Below the pieces are notes generated by a model. The model made no database searches. It was not told the origin of the DNA and saw nothing but the letters and a program-made list of their open reading frames with translations. From Notospermus geniculatus (Eukaryota; Nemertea; Pilidiophora; Heteronemertea; Lineidae), in contig NMRB01000523.1 in assembly GCA_002633025.1 (NCBI GenBank), positions 10,344 through 74,343 on the forward strand: a stretch of DNA of 64,000 bases, in the 5' to 3' direction. The stretch's first letter is position 1. Every line of letters starts with the position of its first letter. This document shows positions 1 to 16,600 of this stretch, one piece after another. The position numbers and the translations under genes were made by a program.

Positions 1-534
1 ATTGTCGGGAGCAGTTGTCCGGGGGAATTGTCCTGATACCGTAATACGTAGGTGTGGACACCAAAATCATCACTCTATGACAAATGGTTCTCGTGTTACA
101 GCCATTTTATGGTAATGGCGGCCATCTTGAAAATAGCAACTCTCCAGAAGTGTGACTTTTAGTAGGCTTCTAGTACATGTATGTCTTTAAGTAGGTCGAA
201 TGCTACGAATTCTGAAACAAAACATGCTTTGAACATTTTTCTTTTAGGGTAGATGGGCATTTTTTGGTAGACTGATTCGACCATATGTCGCATGCTGAAC
301 TGACGCACGGAACAAAAACATAGCTCCAAATGCGCAAGGGCCCAGTTGCGTCCTAATGACCTCCTTTCGAGAGCTCACAATAATATTGGGCGTAATACTT
401 ATCAGATGAAAGTATAATACCAACGCAATTTTTTAATGAAAACAATAGTTATACACTGTCTGCGGTGTGGGCAAGTGTTTGTTAAGTTTCAGTTGTTGTT
501 GAGATGTACGCGACAAACTATCGACATTTGTATA

Positions 535-1031
535 TGACCTTGACCTTTGCAAGTAACCTTGACCTCTGATGAAATTGGCAATGTGCCAAAAAGGTAGCTG
601 AGCTATACAAACATATGAATAATCATTTGAACCAAATAAATACCATTTCTAATTTTGAAATAATCGGCATTGAACAAAATTCACTGAATTCGTCGTCCGT
701 TGCCATGGAAACAGTAATTTCCCGAAACGCTGGAGGGTGCCAAGGTGGCACTCGACCAGATTCCGATTCCACATCATCCAAGTACATGAAAACTGCAATA
801 AGTAGTTGTTATTCTATACGAAACACGTTTCGGCTCGTGTTCTGTGCGTCAGGTGTGACGTAAGCAGAAACGGGGACCATCAAGAAATAAACGCTAGCAA
901 CCTGGTTACCATGGTAACGGGTATTTACCTATAATTTTATTTTTCGCACATACCTCTAAATGACAAATACACTAAAAATTGCACACCTGACGCTAATTTG
1001 TACGATGTAGAATAAACTTTAATGACCTTGA
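535..1031 (-). promoter_or_regulatory. TGACCTTGA nuclear-receptor half-sites (possibly repeat-borne)
   Basis: TGACCTTGA occurs at 535-543 and again near 1023-1031; read on the other strand it is TCAAGGTCA, the extended half-site used by ERR and SF-1 type nuclear receptors. At 535-546 two TGACCT units abut directly, and further TTGACCT words follow near 557 and 1034. The words are seen in the sequence. Receptor binding is inference, and a dispersed-repeat origin is equally likely. Confidence 0.3.
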
Positions 1032-1189
1032 TCTTGACCTCTGGTCGACATCTAATTAGCATAATTGTGTAGAGCACGTCAAGAAACATATATATGGACA
1101 CCAAGATCTCACCTGTACGCCTACGCAATCAAGAGATATGGCAAAATATAATTATGACAAAATTTTCAAAAAACGGTTGCCATGGCAAC
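699..1189. promoter_or_regulatory. Three RFX X-box-like palindromes
   Basis: GTTGCCATGGAAAC (699-712), GTTACCATGGTAAC (905-918) and GTTGCCATGGCAAC (1176-1189) match the RFX X-box pattern GTNRCC-AT-GGYAAC. The last two are perfect palindromes. Three copies within 500 bp, 1.1 to 1.6 kb upstream of ALDH7A1, could be functional, but similar flanking text suggests they travel inside a repeat family. Confidence 0.4.
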
Positions 1190-1562
1190 ATAACGGTCAT
1201 TTACAAAAAACCTACCACTCGACTAAAGAAGCACCCTCGAAAATCTTGACCGCCAGGTATCCCTCTTTCACAATTTCTATAGTTTGGTCGGGCCTCTCTC
1301 ATGCACACGAAACCCATCTCAGCGCCTGGACTAAAACACTGACATACGGAAACACTGGCAGATGTCACACCTGTTTACGCGGACCACCTATAGAGGTTTT
1401 TCACTTGGTGTCACACCCTAGCATAGAATTACTGTCGCCATATCGGCCATCAGTTTAAATGGGTTTACAATTCCTCCAAAGGTTTACTGAAAGAAATCAG
1501 ATTTTAACTGGAATAATTTCCAAACTTCCTTTCTTATAAAATCACATGTTCTACAACAGACT

Positions 1563-1825
1563 CATCTGGAAACGTTCTCACGGCGGTGGAAACGTTTTCA
1601 CCGGCGGTGGAAACGTTTCCACCGCGGTTGAAAGGTTTTCACCGGGTGGAAAAGTTTTCACCGGCGGAAGCGGTTGAAAGGTTTTCACCGGGTGGAAACG
1701 TTTTCAACGGCGGTGGAAACGTTTCCACCGCCGTTGAAAACGTTTCCACNGGTGGGAACGTTTTCACCGGCAGTGGAAACATGCTCACCGCGGTGCGGAT
1801 CTCACCGCCCGCGGTGAGAACTTCG
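1563..1825. repeat. Palindromic minisatellite, about 21-bp unit
   Basis: Roughly a dozen imperfect copies of a GGTGGAAACGTTTTCACC-like unit are arranged head to tail. Each unit is close to self-complementary, so both strands look alike and the whole block can form stacked hairpins. One N interrupts it at 1750. A reading frame runs through it only because the unit length is near 21 bases; I do not regard it as coding. Confidence 0.8.
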
Positions 1826-2132
1826 AAAAATTTTACAAACTCCTAAGAAAAAAATCCAAACTTCGGAAAAAATGCAAAGGCAAATATTTTTATCAATGAG
1901 CTCTTATGGGCCACACTGAATCTACCGAGCGGGGATCAGATAGACTAGATCTCTTGTACACCTCCTTGCCTCCTGCCTTCTCTAGCTCTCTTTCTCCACT
2001 TATCACCATGTTTATTGCATCTCCTCAAAAATAGATAAAAATATATATATTTTTGACCTCCTCCAATATAAAATTCATGTACTTCATACGGAGCAATAAA
2101 CTTAACTTGAATTTGAATTTGAGTCTATTAGT

Positions 2133-2193
2133 GCGCCATCTGACGGTGGCTAAAAGAACTAGGCTACCAGGTTGAATTGCCGCCAGATGGCGC
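2133..2193. repeat. Short hairpin upstream of ALDH7A1
   Basis: GCGCCATCTGACGGTGGC at 2133-2150 is nearly the reverse complement of the sequence at 2179-2193, with a 28-base loop between. It lies about 110 bp before the ALDH7A1 start codon, in the presumed promoter or 5' UTR. It may be a small fold-back element or a structured leader. Confidence 0.5.
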
Positions 2194-2306
2194 ATGTTCA
2201 TGCTGAGTTGTGAACATATTTTTGTGTGTGAAACTTTTTGGTGATTTTATGACATAAAACCTGATTGTACACCGCAAAAAGCTATACGCTCAATCCACCC
2301 TTACCC

Positions 2307-8509
<6,203 letters not shown>

Positions 8510-8995
8510 AGATGCATGTAATCCTCCAATCAGAAGATTATTATTGTAGAATTGTAGACCAATCTAACAGTTTTCTTTCGTGATTTTTGTGACAGCATAT
8601 GGGACATTCCTTTATTATATTTTTGGGCTACAGCAGCTGAACTTGAGTTTCAATATTTGAAGCAGTGCTGGTAGCTTATTGGAGAGACAGATCATGTGAA
8701 ACCAAACATCATAAACCATTCTGCTTTTGTCCATGTGATGGACTTGTAAAGTACTGGAGAATGGTTTTAAAATATTCGGAACACTTTTATTTTTTGATAT
8801 TACTTCTGTATTCCTCACAAACATATCCCGACAAATAATGGTGCCAGTGTATCGTGGATTTCTTTTCTTTTTTGTTTTTCTGATGAGTAGATCTGATCAT
8901 GTATGTACCCAGTTTCTGCATTTGATAATCAGAGAATCATGCTGACGACGAGTTGTCGAGACACTGGATCTCTTCAACAGTTCTACAAATTATAT

Positions 8996-9191
8996 GTGAC
9001 CCGGCACAACAAAATGAGTCGGAATGTGCACAGAAGACGACCCAACATGTCCAAGGCGACACCGACGGTTTGTTGATTTCAGGATTGTCTGCCCATTGTG
9101 AAATCTGACTTCGTCGATTTCTGCAATTGTTGTTTGGTGTCATCTTCGGTCTTCTTGTGCGCATTCCGACTCATTTTGTTGTGACGGGTCA
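8996..9191. mobile_element. Fold-back MITE, copy 1 (TGTGACCCGGCACAACAAAA ends)
   Basis: The left end TGTGACCCGGCACAACAAAA with following ATGAGTCGGAATG is mirrored at the right end as CATTCCGACTCATTTTGTTG followed by TGACGGGTCAC. Terminal inverted repeats are about 35 bp and the element is about 196 bp, non-coding, consistent with a miniature DNA transposon. A shorter relative follows at once. Confidence 0.75.
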
Positions 9192-9225
9192 CGTATCAGG
9201 TTTACGTTCAGATGTACTTAATATT

Positions 9226-9338
9226 TGTGACCTGTGACAGCAAAATGAGTCGGAAGGTGCACAGAAGACCCAAGGTGAAACCAACGGATTGTTGATCAGG
9301 ATTTTGGAATTTGACTCATTTTGTTGCCACGGTTCACA
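9226..9338. mobile_element. Fold-back MITE, copy 2 (shortened relative)
   Basis: Begins TGTGACCTGTGACAGCAAAA with ATGAGTCGGAAGGTGCACAG and ends GACTCATTTTGTTGCCACGG with TTCACA. It shares ends and internal words (GTGCACAGAAGAC, GGATTGTTGAT) with the element 35 bp upstream but is only about 113 bp long, so it is an internally deleted copy inserted in tandem. Confidence 0.7.
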
Positions 9339-9825
9339 TTTGAATACCATATTCCGCCAAGTCTTATTTGCTTTGCAGTGCAGACATTGGTGTTCAGCAA
9401 CCTTATTCGTAAAGCCTATCAGCTGGTATTCCTTGTGCTATTGAATTTACCATATTGTGCAAATGGCAAGTTAATAAATTGTGGCAGCTGTGCAAGACTG
9501 GATGCTGTTGTCTATTTCAATTACAGTCCAGTACTTGAGTGATATTGCCTCTTTAAAAGTGGCGGCTCTGAGTGATATACTAGTGTTTGGTGTTGTTGTC
9601 TTTCGGGCACCAGGTCAAGTTACCAATCTCTCCTGAGGTATTGCAGGTTTGTTGAAGTTCAGATCCTTGCAATGGACTGTTGTTCTCACCTGCCAAGTTT
9701 CAACTTGGCAAGGTAAATATCTGCCTTTTCCATCAGGCTAATAGATCAGTGATTTAACTCGCTCATCTAATTATGAGCAATGTCTTACTGATGTTTCCGA
9801 TTCAGTGTGACAACTGTGTCGGATA

Positions 9826-10192
9826 CAACCTCGTTCCCAGGGGTCGTTTGCTTTCTGACAATATGACGGGCACTTCACCAACCCCTGGAATCAGCTTTGG
9901 GTTTAAACCAGGATCTTTGGTGTAAGTATAGGTGGTAGCACGAGTCAAAATAATTAATCTGAAATACTTACTTGTGGTTTTTTTAATTCTTTTTACAAAA
10001 AATCTTCAAACCTTGATATAGGTAACCTTTTGATTTGATCCAAAATATTTAGAACATTTGTTTGGGTATATTTTGAAAATTTGGGTATATCCCCTCAACC
10101 AATCAAATGCGTTGAACCCAAAGCTGATTCCAGGGTTTGCTGAAGCGCCCGCCATATTGTCAGAAAGCAAACGACCCCTGGGAACGAGGTTG
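9826..10192. mobile_element. Fold-back MITE with CAACCTCGTTCCCAGGGG ends
   Basis: The left arm begins CAACCTCGTTCCCAGGGGTC and the right arm ends with its complement (GACCCCTGGGAACGAGGTTG). Arms run about 80 bp with small indels, and the element is about 367 bp. From memory, similar CCTCGTTCCCAGGG ends are common in miniature elements of marine invertebrates. No transposase is present. Confidence 0.8.
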
Positions 10193-10551
10193 CGTCGGAG
10201 AAACAAAAAGTATAACTTATCACTTGACATAAAAAGATTTATATATTCACTAACACCACTCATTCAAGGAAACAACTCGAGGAATCTGCTGTGACATCCA
10301 GAAGGGTTCTAAATTTCACTGCCCAAATCAAGAGTTTTTCACAGTGAGAAATGTCGTACATAGCAGTTATCACAGAGTATTGTTTATTTCTCAGTTGCAC
10401 AACTGATAATGTTTACTTAAGTCCTAGGAATCACCATTCACAGTTCATCAGAAGAGCATCTGAACCAGCATCTGAACCTGTAGCTACCCCAGCTGAGTCA
10501 AGTCAAACTCCGTCATTTGTCCTAGATAAAACAACGTTTACATGTGATATC

Positions 10552-10557
10552 TTTATT
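10552..10557 (-). terminator. Putative TIMM10 poly(A) signal
   Basis: TTTATT on the + strand is AATAAA in the TIMM10 sense, 18 bases past the stop codon. This would give a very short 3' UTR. The position is plausible; use is inferred. Confidence 0.4.
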
Positions 10558-10574
10558 GTGCCCATTACAATCCA

Positions 10575-10779
10575 TCAAACTCCAGGAGGTCCCTGACCTT
10601 GTAATTTTTTCATGGTAGCTTCATCCGCTTGTGTCATTGATGTCAATTTCTTCCCTATCCTATCATGAATGTCCAAGTACTTTGCTACACACCTGTCTAT
10701 ACAAACAGATTCACCTTTACTCAATTCTGAATCTTTGTAATGAGGTGGTACACATTTCTTGTGGCAGGCACTCGTCATC
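10575..10779 (-). CDS. TIMM10: Mitochondrial import translocase subunit Tim10, last exon (partial)
   Basis: Small Tim chaperone; Tim9-Tim10 hexamers escort hydrophobic carrier precursors across the mitochondrial intermembrane space to TIM22. The exon starts after a TTTTTCAG acceptor at 10779 and encodes 67 residues plus stop. The twin CX3C motif is complete: CHKKC and, after 15 residues, CIDRC. These form the two disulfides of the fold. The stretch [15 protein letters not shown] and [11 protein letters not shown] are diagnostic of Tim10. The family is about 90 residues, so about 20 N-terminal residues are missing. They belong to an upstream exon I could not find; it may lie in the N gap at 11573-11887. 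The upstream in-frame Met is intronic. Confidence 0.93.
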
Positions 10780-10862
10780 CTGAAAAACAATGATATTCTT
10801 ATGGACGGATGAATCTTGACAGGCAGGACTAGCACGAAGTAGAGTCAGTGATAACATAAAAT

Positions 10863-10878
10863 CCCCCCCCCCCCCCCN
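10863..10878. repeat. Poly-C tract ending in N
   Basis: A run of at least 15 C residues ends in a single N, so its true length is unresolved. Confidence 0.8.
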
Positions 10879-11244
10879 GATCCACAGGCATCTCATACAT
10901 CAGTAGGGTGGCAGAGGCTGTAAAGCCCTAGGGGCCCCATTGGACCAAGAACCTACCCTGCCCCCACCAACATACCCTAAACTGAGTATTGATAATATTG
11001 TGTGGACTGAGAATGAGATCCCTGTGCATGGTCCATGGATGGAATGGTTCAATGGTGGATGGCAGTAGGCCTAGGGCCCTACTAGGCAGTCTAGATCTAT
11101 CTACGCAGAGACCAGTAGTCTGGTACCGTAGTAGTATAAAGTAGGCCTACAGTCTCTCTGCACTGCATCATGCATGTCGTGAAACACGAGACAAGACAGG
11201 CTAGCCTTTTATTGACACCCAAGCCGGAAGGCCTATGACGACCT

Positions 11245-11377
11245 GGGGCCTGTTTCATAAAGTGACCTTAAAGCTATTAATAATCAATGGTACCTTTAAC
11301 CAAATGGAAAATGCATTGGAGTTAACTAAAACGGTACCATTAGTGATTAGCTTAAAGTCACTTTTGAAACGGGGGCC
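11245..11377. mobile_element. Fold-back MITE with GGGGCCTGTTTCATAAAG end
   Basis: GGGGCCTGTTTCATAAAGTG, then ACCTTAAAGCTATTAATAAT, is mirrored by the right half ending AAGTCACTTTTGAAACGGGG. The two halves also share GGTACC(T/A)TT(A/T) around the centre. The element is about 133 bp and almost entirely palindromic. Confidence 0.7.
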
Positions 11378-11433
11378 TGTCCTAGGCCTAGATCATGAGA
11401 TTACCTCATTACTAGGCCTAGGCCTACATGATA

Positions 11434-11572
11434 CACAGGAATATGTATCGTTGAAGCAGAAGGGTCCCAAAGGGACCCTTACTGACAACACTTATATTAC
11501 AGACTGTAATATAAGTGTTGTCAGTAAGGGTCCCTTTGGGACCCTTCTGCTTCAACGATACATATTCCTGTG
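11434..11572. repeat. Perfect 69-nt-arm palindrome with a 1-base centre
   Basis: Bases 11434-11502 are the exact reverse complement of 11504-11572, centred on the A at 11503. The arms themselves contain the smaller palindrome GGGTCCCAAAGGGACCC. The right arm ends exactly where the N gap begins. Such a flawless near-zero-loop palindrome could be a very young fold-back or an artefact of sequencing or gap closure. Confidence 0.9.
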
Positions 11573-11887
11573 NNNNNNNNNNNNNNNNNNNNNNNNNNNN
11601 NNNNNNNNNNNNNNNNNNNNNNNNNNNNNNNNNNNNNNNNNNNNNNNNNNNNNNNNNNNNNNNNNNNNNNNNNNNNNNNNNNNNNNNNNNNNNNNNNNNN
11701 NNNNNNNNNNNNNNNNNNNNNNNNNNNNNNNNNNNNNNNNNNNNNNNNNNNNNNNNNNNNNNNNNNNNNNNNNNNNNNNNNNNNNNNNNNNNNNNNNNNN
11801 NNNNNNNNNNNNNNNNNNNNNNNNNNNNNNNNNNNNNNNNNNNNNNNNNNNNNNNNNNNNNNNNNNNNNNNNNNNNNNNNNNNNNNN
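11573..11887. other. Assembly gap (N run)
   Basis: 315 undetermined bases. Reading frames crossing it are meaningless. Its position upstream of the TIMM10 exon makes it a candidate location for the missing TIMM10 exon 1. Confidence 0.99.
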
Positions 11888-13018
11888 CATTGTGTTTCAC
11901 AGGTCGGCGCTAGGCGGCGTTATGGACGCACCAACCTGTGTCCGCACGAGCCGCATCACGCCGAATTTGGCGTAAAAAGTAATACGCGGACACATCACCG
12001 CCTCAACTCGGTAATCACGTGATCTACTACGCCACGAAAGTAAATCCTAAGAAAATAGCGATATGAGGCTTATTTCGTGCAGACTTTGCCAATAATTGAC
12101 GGATTTGTCATTTCTGATGAGAAATTGTCACAGGCATGACATTGTTGAGAAGAAAAGGATGCTATTTGGGTTTTCACCTCGGCAGCTAACTGTCACTGTG
12201 CTGTAACGTAGTGCAAACGTATGTGACGACGCGCCAACTAGCTGCCAGTGGCTAACATGACATGTACAGCATATCTCACACAAAATAGGCCTATGTATGT
12301 CATAATCATGACGGATAATGCGATGCCCACACACGGAGACATCCTAGGTAGGCCTATTTGACAAGATTCCGCAATTTATAAAACCGAAGCGAGGAATTCC
12401 CGCCATCTTGAAAATGCAACAAGTAGTCCCAAAATTTCCCATGACGCGTTGCGCGCGCGGTGACAGGTCAGTGCGAGGTAGGAGCGCTACCTGTCGTGAC
12501 AATGGTTGGTTCAAAGTTTAAACCTGGCATTGGCATTGGCAAGGCGGTGTTCATTGGCGCGCGGATCCGGTTCGTTTCTAGTCCGTTTCTTTTTTGGTGT
12601 CCTAGTTTTCTGCTGGATACGAACGCAAAGTCAATTTGATCTATTTTTAGAATGATGTTATATGCGTTCCATTATAAGTCAAAAGACGAATGCCAATCGA
12701 CTCACTTTCAATGGTGAAAGTCCGCGAAAAATGAACGCACACGCAGAAATAAATACATAGGCCTATATCCATCCCCCGAACGAAAATTCCCGAAGGTTTC
12801 ACACTTCCCGAAGACAACATTATGGAGGATGCATTGCGCATGTTGCGTCCTCTAAAAAAGTCTGGGTTTTTTCTGCAAGGAACGCAACACCACGTACGTC
12901 ACGGGGTACGGCGATCCTGATAACGTACAGTGATTCCCCGCGAGTCGCCGCCACTTGCCCCCTCTTGCATAAGCCTGGCAGCAGACACTCGAGGGGAACC
13001 ACACCCATCACACATTAA

Positions 13019-13281
13019 CCAGATTTTGCATTGCATTTTCGGTACAAAAATAAAGTGTTGTCGTTAACGTTCACGTTTATCGTTTGATTTCGAAACTTCC
13101 CTACTAGCGAGGTTTAGAAATCAAACGATAAACGTAATACGTTACGACAGTTATTTTTCATACTAGGCCTATACGGTACATTTATAACCAGATTTTAATT
13201 TATACTGCATTTTCGCTACAAAAAGAACGTTGTCGTTTACGTTTACTTTTATCGTTTGAGTTCGAAACCTCCCTACTGCCA
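13019..13281. repeat. Two diverged direct repeats containing TATCGTTTGA
   Basis: CCAGATTTTGCATTGCATTT... from about 13019 to 13110 and CCAGATTTTAATTTATACTG... from about 13188 to 13281 share the order CATTTTCG-TACAAAAA-GTTGTCGTT-TTATCGTTTGA-TTCGAAAC-TCCCTACT. Between them lies an inverted piece (ATCAAACGATAAACGTAA). This is a small composite repeat just upstream of the CCCH/CHY gene. Confidence 0.7.
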
Positions 13282-13618
13282 TTTCATGGCATACATGAAT
13301 GTGCGGCTGAGATGCGGGTGGATGAATTGGTGGTCTTTCGCAAAAAATAAAAACGAAGGGATCAACCGGGATCAACATGGGATCGGTTCAAACTTGGAGG
13401 ACAGGTTCAGTTCTGCCCGTGGCCGTAAGATGGCGAGACTGCATTTTAGGAAATTGCACAATCATCAGTGTGAACTTCGACTTCACAAAATACGCTGTTA
13501 TTTCCTTTTGATTGTGAAATAGCCGACTGGAGAGGGGCTATATAAACCTTAAGTCATAAGGAACATTATCAGTTAGCCCAAAGTGGCCATAGGAACAGAG
13601 CGCTCAGTCAAACTGGTA

Positions 13619-16600
13619 ATGTCAGTGGAGCAGTGTGCCACAAATTCGTCTGTTGCAACAACTGATACAGCTCTGCTTGAACCAAAAGGGGGAGGGGCTA
13701 CTAACATAGAGACTCCAAGACAAATTTGTATGTTCTACAGTGCTGGTAGATACTGCAAGTTTGGTAAAAGGTGTCGGAACCTGCATAATAGACCTGAGAA
13801 AAGAGAGGACAAGGTAGACATTTCTGTGGAAACGCAATTGGACAAAACTGAAGATGGAACAGTAAGGCCAACAGGTGAGTCAGTGCCAATGGATGGATAA
13901 ACCATATGAATTAAAACATCACAAAACCTCTATTTGCTGCTTCTATGATATATGCCTTTGACTGTTTATCTTTCAAGCTTCAGGCGCTAGCTACAGGATT
14001 CAAGCGAGAGGTCAACCATGGGCATGATGGGCCTGTAACCATGGTTAACCATCATGGGCCTGTAACTTACCAACTACCGGTACTGACTACCTAATTTACC
14101 CTGTCCAAGAGGCTTTTATTTGTACTGACCTACTGTACCTAGCTGTCCCACAGGCTTTTATTTGTGACATCATGTGATTATTTTAAGTTTCATCATTTTC
14201 CAGCACTCCCAAGCTTGGAAGCTTCTGGCCAGCCAGGTCAAGAGTCCACCAAGAGTAAGACAGCTCAAGGGGGACAAGTTAAGTCAAGAGTTTGCCAGTA
14301 TTTTGAGAATTATGGTAGATGCCGCTATGGAAACAGTTGTCGATATGAACATTCAAGGCCAGGAGCGAGATACCAACATTCTCAATCCCAGGGCAGTGGC
14401 AGAAATCGGATGAGACAGGAATCATGGAATGATGATGATTATGAAACAGAAGAGGTAGTAATTCAAGGGTCAGCAAAGGGGCCAGCAAGTGCCGTGCCTA
14501 AGGAACATCTTGCGGACAACTTTGCTGGGCTGGATGTGAAAGATGGCAGAAGCAAACCGAGGCGGGCTCTTTGTCGATATTTCAAGAAAGGGTACTGTGC
14601 TGCTGGAAGGCGTTGTCGGTATCGTCACCTGAGGAGTGCAATTCAAACAACTCATGAAGACGAAGTTCCTGCCCAGCCTCAGCCAGGGATGGTTGATCTG
14701 CCCGCTGAAAATGAACGGAAGACATCACCTATCCTGAGGACTCCAGTTGTACCTGTATCAGAATACATCTTGGAGGAGATGAGTGAAAAGCAACTGGAGA
14801 ATTTGAGGGATACAGAGATTTCTCAGTTGAAAAAGAGAATCCCTGTTGATCGTTTGGAACAGCTGGATGAGAGCGAGTTCAAGATAATATTCCACCCCAC
14901 TGATCCAGATTGGGTGAGTTTAATACAGTATCCTCCAATCAATGATTATCAAGAAATCCCTTAATTGTTTGCTGTTCAGGTTCCAGTGTTATACTGTGGA
15001 GATATGTTTTATCAAAATCAAAAACAAATTTGATTAACTACTCATGCCAGGTTGGCACTCACTGGTCTTTTTTGTTGTGATTTGAGGGCAAGATATATAA
15101 TAGCAAGTTTTTATTTGATTTCATGTCATGTTTCAGCCTTATGATGTGAAGACATTGCAGTTTATGGTCTACTTCCCCAGAGCATACCCAGCAGCAGTAA
15201 GTATTTATCCCAAAGCTCATGATGTGTTTCTGTCTGTTTTCTTGCTTTTCCTCAGAATTATTTGTTCATCACAATGTCCTTTTTTTCTAGGCCATGCAAG
15301 TGATGACCCCAGAGCATCAGGAAATGCCAGGCACTGTCCTCAGGTCAGTTACTATTTCAAGGGTTAATGATTTGTGAGATGACAGCCACTTTGACCAAAC
15401 AACATTAGTACTACCGGTAGTATCTTCTTGATAGTGATTTCTGAGTTCAGAAACTAACATGCCATCTCTTGTTTACAGTTATGTGGAATACTCTATCATA
15501 GAATATGTGGAGAATCAATTTAAGGAGAAAAAAGAGGCAGGGAAAGTTGAGCTGGTGTTTCGTCCATTTCTACGCTGGCTTGATAAATCACTGGAGAAGC
15601 TCTTTACAGAAGGTCTGAAGCAGGTGGGTGTATAGTGTAACATATTGACGGCCAACGTGGGGGATTTGTGTATAACATACAATCTTGCTTTATTATCTTG
15701 CTTCACTTTCATCGTACAAATATCATGCACATCGTGCACGTCGTGTGGAAGCCATGCTTGAGACCACGCGGTAACTCTCTCATGTCTGCGCATGCCCAAT
15801 TAACTCAAAATCTATGGGGGTTACACACACGGGGGCCTTAAAGGGGCACTGCGCCTATTCCAATACTACAATAGGCCTACTAAATGTCTCAATTCATATG
15901 AAGTGAAAGGACACAAAAAGCTGTACCGGTTCTTCTCACTCTCAGTGTCTTATTATTGGTCAGTTGACCATCCTTTCAATCATCATGGGTGAAGAGATTG
16001 GAGTGGAAAACAACATAACTCCAAAAATTGAGTGAATATTCTTCCTTACATTTCAGTTGAAGAAGGAAATAGCAGCTTTGGGATCTGGCATTGAGTGTGT
16101 CCCATTTTGGAAATTGCAAGGCACCAAGAAACCGTGGAAGTTTGAGCCTGAAGATCCATCGAATTCTGATAGTGCAGAGGAGTCAGAGCCTGAGAGTGAC
16201 TCAGGTTCTGAAGAGACTGAGACAGAAACTGAAGACAGCGATGAGGAAGTAGAGACAAAGAAAGGAGATCTGATGGACCCAGTCAAGAAGGGAACGCAGA
16301 TAAGAATGAGGAGTCTACAGCAAGAGTCTACATTCTTTCAAGAGTTGCAGCCGGCTGCTGTTGGTAAGTGGGAATTCCCAGAACTGCTACTCTGCTTATT
16401 ATGTAATGGCACAAGTCGTTCATTAGGCCACACTTTTTTTATTCTTTGGTTTACGGGCCCGCCGACGTGGCAAAATGCCATTCCGAAAAAAATAAAATTG
16501 GGAAAATCAGTTTCTTTTATTGCGTCCGAACTTCAAATGAAGTCTTCTAAGAAAAAAACAAATAAATGGAGTTGTTTTTATTCCCGCCGACCTTGATTTC

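Larger units (their letters stand above)
1..1560. other. Upstream intergenic DNA with diverged repeats
   Basis: No coding exon could be supported here; the open frames lack splice context and similarity to known families. The stretch holds several related, diverged repeat pieces: TGACCTTGA motifs, the phrase GGACACCAA near 54 and 1096, and three palindromic motifs centred on CCATGG. A YY1-like GGCGGCCATCTTGA lies near 117-130. The pieces look like fragments of one dispersed repeat family rather than a single promoter. Confidence 0.5.
8510..10574. other. 3' flank of ALDH7A1 and convergent spacer to TIMM10
   Basis: Contains the ALDH7A1 3' UTR and the end of the opposing TIMM10 transcript. An AATAAA word near 9473 is a possible distal ALDH7A1 poly(A) signal. 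Otherwise the stretch is occupied by three fold-back elements, listed separately. No coding exon seen. Confidence 0.5.
10880..13618. other. Spacer between TIMM10 and the CCCH/CHY gene
   Basis: This divergent spacer should contain both promoters and the missing TIMM10 exon. It holds a fold-back MITE, a perfect palindrome, the first N gap and a pair of direct repeats (listed separately). Around 12390-12560 the DNA becomes CpG-rich (GACGCGTTGCGCGCGCGG) and carries a YY1-like CGCCATCTTGAAAATG at about 12402, features of a housekeeping promoter. No exon could be supported. Confidence 0.45.

Noticed and set aside
1563-1825. CRISPR array
   Set aside because: Eukaryotic DNA with directly abutting repeats and no unique spacers.
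1586-1846. Repeat protein encoded by the 21-bp minisatellite
   Set aside because: The frame is open only because the unit is about 21 bases; units vary in length, and no start or splice context exists.
2265-2306. N-terminal extension of ALDH7A1 from 2265
   Set aside because: It begins at TTG, not ATG. The ATG at 2307 starts a good mitochondrial presequence.
11235-12022. Long open frames through the first N run
   Set aside because: Created by translating unknown bases; the flanking peptide is only the palindrome.
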